A stretch of DNA of 64,000 nt from Symsagittifera roscoffensis (taxonomy: Eukaryota > Xenacoelomorpha > Acoela > Convolutidae), in the NCBI RefSeq assembly GCF_963678635.1, contig NC_087062.1, positions 22,856,370 to 22,920,369 on the forward strand, in the 5' to 3' direction. Below, piece by piece: positions 57,901-64,000 of this stretch. The stretch's first letter is position 1. The number at the start of each line of letters is the position of its first letter. The notes under the pieces were generated by a model. It searched no databases, had not been told where the DNA came from, and worked only from the letters and a program-made list of their open reading frames with translations. Position numbers and translations under genes: made by a program.

Positions 57901-60058
57901 GAAATCATAGTACTGAAGTATAAACTAACAAAGAACAATAGACAACGAATGCGATTTTGCTAAATTTTGTGGTAGGATCCTCGAAAAGTGGCCTTCAGAA
58001 TATCAAGGGAATGTGGATCTATGCTTTAAAGTAAAACCTGATAATATACTGACCAGGTTTAACTTTAGGACCTGGTGATCAAGTGGAGCTTCTTTATGGG
58101 ATATGCGGACTGTGGTCTGGTGGCTCTCTCGGGTGCAGCCGCCCTAATAGCCGCTTTAGTCGGGGACAAGTTCGGAATTGCCAAGGTATGTCCGATCTAC
58201 CCAGGAGTGTTTGTTTTTTTTCTCATCAGAGAAACAAAAAGATAAACAATGCGTAAAATATTTGCATAAAAAACAAGGGTAGCGGGTTGCTGTGCAGGTA
58301 GCGCAGAATGTTCCGATCATAGTCTTGAAAAATTCAAGTTTTTTTTTCAAATTAGTATAGTTTTTTGTGCGTGCTGTGATAAAAGGATCTGAAGAATATG
58401 GAATATGGCTTAGGTATATTCGACAATCACAGTAAAATGCGCAAATTGGGCATTAATTTTGTCAAAAAATGCTAAAAAGAAACTAAAACAAATAAATTAA
58501 AAAATTAGAAAGAAAATATTGATACATTTTTGAAGTATTGAAATTTTAATTGCAAAGACCGCACTGAGAAAATTTTTAAAAATTATTTGACTGGAGTAAA
58601 ACTTAAGTTTCAAGCCCATCCTTCTATAAAAGTCTTCTCGCTTGCTTAACTCGCTCGAAATTGAACTAAAACTGAAAAGATTTAAACCAGTTGTTCTCGG
58701 CACTGGGACAAATTTTTGAAAATTTTAAAAAGTTTTTCGAAGCAGGGCTAAAAGGTCTTTTTTATGTTATATTACTCTACCATTTCGATGATTTTTTGTG
58801 GCAGCTTCTCTTGGTTGAAAAGCGAAGTTAGCCTTCTCGCTCGCTTTTCTTGCTCGAAATTAGACCTGTTTTTATAAAATACTGGGACAACTTTTTGAAT
58901 CTTTTTAATAGCGTTCGAATCACGACTGAAATTGCTTTAATATGATGTATATTTCGATCCATTTCGATGATTACTTGTGGTACTTGATTTTGCGTGGAAA
59001 ACAAAAAAGAGAAAAACTAAAACACGCCCGAATTCAATGTTCCTCCCCATTTTTTAAATGGTTGAAACAATAAAGCAACGAAGAAGTCAAGTTTTTGTCT
59101 ACATGAGATTTTCGTACGCTTACTTATATATTTATAAACCAGGATAGCCGGTTACTGTGCAAGTAGCACAGAATGTTCCGACCGTAGTCTCAAAAAATAC
59201 AACAAATTTTTTTCAAGTTATTGTCGTTTTTTTTGGCGCGGTGTGATAAAAGGAGCGGAAAAAATTGGGGATAAGATATATTTGACAGCCATACTACAAT
59301 AAACAAATCGAAAAACAACTTTTGTAGAAAAATTACTAGAAAAACGAAAAAAAAATTAAATTTTTTTTTTCGAATTTTAAAAGTTTTCTGCAGTTTTTTG
59401 AATTTTTGAAAATTTTGTTTCCAAAAGGCGTTAAAATACTCAAATTAAACTACAGTTACCCAAGGCAAACTAAGTTTTACGTTTTAAATTAAGCTTTTGT
59501 AAGCTTTTAAGCCATAATAAGACTGCTCGCTCGCTTTATTCGCTCGAAATAAGACGAAAAATCAAAAACTTCAAACCGGTTTTTCTCGACACTGGGAAAT
59601 ATTTTATAAAATTTTTAAATGTGGTTTCAAGCACGACTGTAAAGGCTTTAATATGATATATCATTCACTCCAGTCTGATTATTATTTGTGGCACCTGATT
59701 TTGCGTGAAAAACAAAAGAAAAAAACTAAAACACACCCGAATTTTCAATGGTCGGAACAAAAAACGAGTGCATTGAGCTTTAACAGTACACTGACAAGCG
59801 AAGTTTTGATTTGAAGCAATAATAATTAAAATGTTTAGTCAAATTTTCCAGGTCAAACCAGACGCAGCGAAGAAGAAGTGGAACAAACTCGCAGCTGCTA
59901 ACAAGGTTGCCGGAGCAGCGGCTGTGGGTGGGGGACGGAAGGGAAAGTATGCACAAGGAAAGAAGGAAGGGGGACGCGGTAAGGGGACAATGGCAGCAGC
60001 GGCAGCAGCTGCGAAGAAAACAGCCACACCCGATGACACTGAGATTATTAACATTTGA
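54808..60058 (+). CDS. Claudin/PMP22-like four-TM protein, complete five-exon gene
   Basis: Exons: 54808-54927, 55358-55466, 55865-56088, 58069-58185, 59852-60058. Introns are GT-AG, phases agree, and the total is 777 nt (258 residues). Architecture: TM1 about 4-30; first extracellular loop with W45-x-x-W48-x-x-C51-x12-C64, close to the W-GLW-C-C signature of the claudin/PMP22/EMP superfamily; TM2 about 83-105; TM3 about 115-137; second loop; TM4 about 166-184; then a ~75-residue cytosolic tail rich in Lys, Gly and Ala, ending TEIINI, which could be a class II PDZ ligand. Proteins of this type sit in the plasma membrane at cell contacts or as channel subunits; the exact role here is unknown. 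Residue 49 is Ser in this copy and Phe in copy 1. Exons 1-3 are duplicated upstream, so a second promoter could feed the same exons 4-5. Confidence 0.75.
55358..55466 (+). CDS. Four-TM gene exon 2, copy 2
   Basis: Differs from copy 1 by TTT to TCT at codon 49 (positions 55382-55384), turning WFVC into WSVC. Acceptor and donor are unchanged. Confidence 0.65.
55865..56088 (+). CDS. Four-TM gene exon 3, copy 2
   Basis: TM2 and TM3; ends SNQ|gtatgt in phase 0, which joins exon 4 in phase 0. Confidence 0.85.
56816..58068 (+). other. Four-TM gene intron 3, unique part after the duplication
   Basis: AT-rich. A SINE tail (tgcgaagctctgcttcgcct) lies at 57805-57830, preceded by the subfamily block tgcatcgcaagtgc. 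I see no exon. Confidence 0.45.
58069..58185 (+). CDS. Four-TM gene exon 4 (single copy)
   Basis: 39 codons, phase 0 both ends. Encodes loop 2 and TM4 (IKWSFFMGYADCGLVALSG, AAALIAALVGDKFG). It is present once in the window. Confidence 0.8.
58270..59072 (+). mobile_element. Repeat of the 'gttccgac' family
   Basis: Starts gggtagcgggttgctgtgca and passes tgttccgatc. The right end (aaatggttgaaacaat) is a diverged ggtcggaac. It holds two similar halves, each with ctcgctcgaaatt and ctgggacaa blocks, so it is probably two copies or an internal duplication. Confidence 0.5.
59140..59762 (+). mobile_element. Repeat of the 'gttccgac' family, best preserved copy
   Basis: Starts ggatagccggttactgtgca, has tgttccgacc near the left and ggtcggaaca at the right as an inverted pair, and the internal block ctcgctcgctttattcgc. 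No ORF. Confidence 0.6.
59852..60058 (+). CDS. Four-TM gene exon 5: basic cytosolic tail
   Basis: Acceptor ttccag|gtc, phase 0, stop TGA. Encodes VKPDAAKKKWNKLAAANK, a Gly/Lys-rich stretch, a seven-Ala run and the C-terminus DDTEIINI. The GC-rich composition opens long ORFs in the other frames; those are shadows. Confidence 0.75.
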   Translation, partial: VKPDAAKKKWNKLAAANKVAGAAAVGGGRKGKYAQGKKEGGRGKGTMAAAAAAAKKTATPDDTEIINI

Positions 60059-60059
60059 T

Positions 60060-61100
60060 GAACAACATCAAGTTGAACTACGCGTAAATTCTACCTTGTA
60101 GTTTTAAATTGACGATGAGTTTTAAAAACAACATAAACTTAAAACATCCATCAATACAAAATGTTTTGAATGTTTTTTCATGAGCAAATTGAAGAGCGAA
60201 TTCTGCTGATTGAAGTTATCCCGCCAAAACGTACAAATCTTGAATATTAAAACGCGTTTTTCACAAGTTGGCTGCTTCAAACAAAAAAAGAAGTGAGCAA
60301 AACTGCTTAGAAAAAAATTTTACAAAATTTGGGGCCTAAAATGTATCCCAAAAACCATTTTTTTTAAATCAACCAAAGTGACCGTTTCAATTGCCGAAAA
60401 AACTATATCAAAGTAATCCTGTTATGTAGACCAACAAAAATTTCAGAAGGGTATAATCTTCTCAATTTTGTATGAATATATGTTTTTTCGTTTTGATAAT
60501 GTTTTGAACAAATTTTTGAAAATTGTAACATTTTTATAAATTGTTGGTCTACATGAAAGGCTTAACTTGATTTTGTTTTGACAACACTTGAACCTGTATT
60601 TTCGGCGTAATACTAAATAGATAAAAAACCAAAACATCAATTTATGGCAAAATTGATGGCCCTATTTCCGCGAAATAAATTTCACCATGCTTGGCTTCAG
60701 CTAAAATAAATATAGCACGCAATTTTTTCACTCCAAAAAAACCAAACATACGTAACCCTACGAAAATTGATGACTGGAAAATTTCTTGTTTCTTGCAAAT
60801 TTGCAGGGAAGTTTCTTGCATTTTTTTTTCGCTCGGCATCAATATCTTCCAAACGGCATGAAAGTTTTAGTAAATAATTGATAAAAATAAAAGTCAAAAA
60901 TTAACCGAATATCCTTTTTTTGGCATTCGTTACACAAATAAAGCTTGTGCGATAGTATGAACTCTCTCTTTTTTCCATCTTAAGTCGCAAATATTAGTGT
61001 TCATTTTGAAAGTGTTCAATTTGATCAATAACCAGCTATTAAGTACAGTCTATGCTAAGGATATTAACACAGACTATTATATTACAAATAGCACTTTAGT
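60060..61100. other. Intergenic, no gene seen
   Basis: AT-rich. A variant polyadenylation signal AATACA occurs near 60151, about 95 bases past the stop of the four-TM gene. Around 60410-60550, agaccaacaaaaattt pairs loosely with aaattgttggtctaca, a possible small inverted repeat. Confidence 0.4.
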
Positions 61101-61104
61101 TTCA

Positions 61105-61448
61105 AGGTATCATGGATCTGTAGCGTAGATGTAGGGAAGGAGACCCGCAACAAAATAAGAGGGTTCGAACTTCGAACCTGGGCAGGGTCGAAGGTTTGCA
61201 ATTATTTTGTTTCGTATACTAGTTGAAATGCGTCAGCTCTATAATTTGAGGCATGTTAGATGGTATTTTTTTTCAAATTGACTGGCACTGCTACTGCCTC
61301 ATAACTGGCTTGTGTCAATTAGCAATTATATAGACTAATAATTGGTGTGCGTCTCTTAAGACAACGTTCAACTCGTTCAGTTTTTTCCGGTAGCGTTATC
61401 GGTCATATTTTTGCTTGTGTATGCGAAGTGCAACTTCGCCTCTGTGTC
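61105..61448 (+). repeat. tRNA-derived SINE
   Basis: Head ggatctgtagcgtagatgta with B-box-like gagggttcgaacttcgaacc. Tail cttgtgtatgcgaagtgcaa then cttcgcctctgtgt at 61410-61447. Confidence 0.6.
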
Positions 61449-61611
61449 TAATATCGCAACAGCAAGAATTCTCGCATCGAGGCGATTGCTTTAAGAAATC
61501 TGAAATCGTTTCGGTTATAATTTAAAAAATGTCTAAAACGAATGATCGCTTGAGTGTCAATAAGTGTAATGAACAACAAATTGAGAAAGTTTTAAAAACT
61601 TGATTGACTTC

Positions 61612-62339
61612 TACAGGGTCTTTCAGTTAGAATGTTTTTTTTTGAAACGCTTATAACTTTTAAATGGAACATTGGATTTAACTGATTTTTTTTACATTTT
61701 TTTTTATATAACAGATTAAGATTTTTGAACACGTACATAAGAGTTATAATAACTGCTGGAAATGTCCGCCATTTTCCTGAATACAAAAATTAAACCCGCT
61801 TCTCAAAATTTGTTGCTGCAATCACTGCCTGCGCCGGAGTTATCGTTCCACAAGCGTTCTCCACAGTTTGGATAAGATTTGGGACTGTCTGGGGGTTGGC
61901 ATCAAATATCATTTTACCCAAATGACCCCATAGCCAAAAATCCAATGGATTGAAGTCCAAGGTTTGGGGTGGCCAAGGAATTGCACTCCTCCTGACTGGA
62001 CTTGAATCCATTATATTTTTGGCTATGGGGTCATTTGGGTAAAATGATATTTGATCCGAACCCCCAGACAGTCCCAAATCTTATGCAAACTGTGGAGAAC
62101 GCTTGTGGAACAATAAATCCGGCGCAGGCAGTAAAAGCAGCAACAAATTTTGAGAAGCGGTTACATCTTTGTATTCAAGAAAATGGCGAACATTTCCAGC
62201 AGTTATTATAACTCTTATGTACGTGTTCAAAAATCTTAATCTGTTATATAAGAAAAGTAAAAAGAATCAGTTAAATCCAATGTTCAATTTAAAAGTTATA
62301 GACGTTTCAAAAAAACCATTCTTACTGAAAGACCCTGTA
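61612..62339. mobile_element. Palindromic mariner-like element made of two transposase 3' ends
   Basis: Ends TACAGGGTCTTTCAGTTAGA and its near inverse ...CTGAAAGACCCTGTA, both including TA. The left half encodes on the minus strand, and the right half on the plus strand, the same C-terminal piece of a Tc1/mariner-type DDE transposase (PL-FWLWGHLGKMIFD, ATNFEKR, then a Q/H-rich end). The halves meet near 61990-62005. Neither has the first two catalytic acids, so it cannot be autonomous. Confidence 0.8.
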
Positions 62340-62349
62340 GTTTGGAAAA

Positions 62350-62590
62350 TTTACTGTAATTTTTAGCTCCTCCAGCAGAATGAAAAAATTACCTATTCAT
62401 CTAGTTTTTAAAGTTGAGTCAATTCTATCAAAAAAAGTCAATCACAAATTATTGTTGAAATTCGATAAAATTCAAGGGCGTACAATTTTTTATACCAAAA
62501 TTTCGACAATTTCTGAAAAATTTTCGAAACAATTCAGTTTTGCTTTCTTACGTTCATTGACACTTGTTCAACTGTCTGCTGGCTGTTTAT
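62350..62590 (+). repeat. Degraded copy of the intronic ~480 bp repeat
   Basis: Contains gaaaaaattacctattcatc, ttcttacgttcattgacact and caactgtctgctggctg in the usual order. The 97-codon ORF here is repeat. Confidence 0.5.
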
Positions 62591-62854
62591 TTTTCAAACG
62601 CAAAGGCATGTTGTTAATCATGCAATTTTTAAATCAATTACCTTGCTTCAAATCAGTTTGGTACAAATATTGAGCCAAGGTTATTTGCCGAGAAGTATAT
62701 AAGCGTCAGTTGCTCAAGCCAACGCTTTTATTAAATTACAAACTGGCTTTTTTGAGCCTGTTTTGCATAAAAAAGTTCCCGTTATTGTCCACACTTTCAG
62801 TATCAGGATTTTTGCCTAACTCTAATTCTTTTGTTTGCGGTTAAATGAAATTTC

Positions 62855-63362
62855 ACTGTATTTTGTGCTGAACAAAATACTATAGTGCTGAATTAAAGCA
62901 ATCAGATGAAATGAACTAAAACTGAATTTTCAAACTCGTTTTGCCAATTTCAGCAGTATTTGGCCAAAAAAAAAAGATTACAAAAATTCCTTGGAATTTT
63001 ACCACCATTTTTATGGCGCAATTTTTTTTTTGCAAGCTTTCGAAACAAATTACCCTCTTAAAATAGGTCAACTCATTTTGTTTAAAATTTAAGAGGGTGT
63101 CATTTGATGTAATAATGATTACAGCTTAGCATGTGTACATCCTCAATTTTGAACAGCAGAATTAACCCGTTTTAAGGGTGTAATTTTGCTTAAAATTACA
63201 CCATGAAAAAGCTGGTAATCCACGCAATTTTTGTATTCAATATTTTTTGCCCAAATATTACTGAAAATGAGAAAAACGAAATTGAAATTTCAGTTTTATT
63301 TCATTCCATCGTGTTGTGTTAATTCAGCATTATAAGATCTTGGTCAGCACAAAATGCAGTGA
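62855..63362. mobile_element. ~508 bp TIR element (cactg...cagtg)
   Basis: The left end cactgtattttgtgctgaac matches the inverse of the right end (gtcagcacaaaatgcagtg), and the similarity continues for about 80 bp (gtgctgaattaa; atgaaatgaa). No ORF. Confidence 0.65.
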
Positions 63363-63364
63363 AA

Positions 63365-64000
63365 GTTCATCAAACCGCAAAAAGCGTATGAACAAGTTGT
63401 TGAATAAAATCTTTGACTCAATGGCGCAAAATGGCTATATCTTGGGCAGGTTTTTCCGAAAAAGTTTTTTGTAGGGTGATTTATTGTGAAAGTAAATGGT
63501 GTATTACTTATTACATCTATCTGAAATACCCTGTATCTTGCCATTTTTGTTTAAATATACCAAGACAATTTCGTTTTAATTTAAAAAATGGAGCGGAATG
63601 TAGTTTGGTGCACTTTCAAAATTCCAATAAGTCAATTTCAAAACCAGAATGACCCTACAAAAAATTGTCGCTGGTAGAATAAAATCTCAGGGTATCAATA
63701 TCTTTTAAATTGTGTAGAAAGCTAATGCATCTTCTTGGCAGAAAAACCAACGTGAGTATAAATATTCCGTTACCTTCTCCGAAAGTTGGAACAATCATTG
63801 AGCGATCTCGGCGGTTTCATTGACGCATATTTTGAGTATTCATTTTATATTAAAAGTTCGTTGTCTGCATTCACAATCATATCTATGCAACCCATTGTCA
63901 ATAGACCGATGATTCGTGCACAACATGATCCGTGCTAATTGCATGATGGTGAGGCAAGATTACATAACCCAGAAAACTAACAAAAAGAAATTGCATTTAA
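63365..64000. other. End of window, no gene seen
   Basis: Only short ORFs. The segment near 63740-63795 (gtgagtataaatattccgtt, ccgaaagttggaac) resembles one end of the intron-8 foldback family. Confidence 0.4.

Noticed and set aside
59839-60054. Ala/Pro-rich minus-strand ORF
   Set aside because: It is the opposite strand of four-TM exon 5; GC-rich codons there remove stops in other frames.
62002-62211. Plus-strand ORF as an active transposase
   Set aside because: Only the C-terminal piece is present, mirrored by an inverted copy; the first catalytic acids and the DNA-binding domain are absent.

Overview
This window is AT-rich, intron-rich DNA from an animal nuclear genome. It carries spliced genes with GT-AG introns, a eukaryotic tRNA with a T-run terminator, tRNA-derived SINEs, several MITE families, Helitron-like ends and a claudin/PMP22-type four-TM protein (a metazoan family). 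I cannot name the species. Most bases are mobile-element debris; the genes stand out as GC-richer islands.

Left part (1-5.0 kb): a broken SGNH-hydrolase ORF on the minus strand (177-907), SINE and MITE remnants including a MITE inside a MITE (3.04-3.46 kb), then an intronless minus-strand gene for a 402-residue coiled-coil protein of unknown function (3788-4996). About 720 bp separates its start from the start of the next gene, which reads the other way, so the two probably share a divergent promoter region.

Centre (5.7-33.0 kb): an 11-exon plus-strand gene for a class I (GH47) alpha-1,2-mannosidase most like ER mannosidase I (MAN1B1). The exon phases all agree and give a 623-residue type II membrane protein with the catalytic and calcium residues kept. 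Its introns are loaded with repeats: a Helitron-like element with a satellite array in intron 1, a 1.3 kb inverted-repeat element in intron 8, and repeated copies of one ~480 bp family. Intron 10 (10.9 kb) holds what I read as a second, nested plus-strand gene of two exons (23347-23598 and 28615-28779) for a small secreted six-cysteine protein. That gene's own 5 kb intron contains an antisense tRNA-Arg(TCG) gene, so three genes are nested.

Right part (33-64 kb): a large direct tandem duplication. Unit 1 is about 36570-47689 and unit 2 about 47690-56815. Each unit carries a TATC microsatellite, Helitron-like 5' ends, arrays of ~165 bp monomers, one Helitron 3' end, and exons 1-3 of a claudin/PMP22-like four-TM gene. 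Exons 4 and 5 lie once, downstream of the duplication (58069-58185, 59852-60058). One 3' half is therefore preceded by two nearly identical 5' halves, which differ by one residue in the first extracellular loop. Unit 1 carries an extra internal 2.33 kb duplication of the satellite region; unit 2 carries about two extra monomers. Beyond 60.1 kb I see only repeats, including a palindromic mariner-like derivative built from two inverted transposase 3' ends (61612-62339) and a ~0.5 kb TIR element (62855-63362).

All spliced models were built by eye from splice signals, reading phase and family similarity. No transcript evidence or database search was available.
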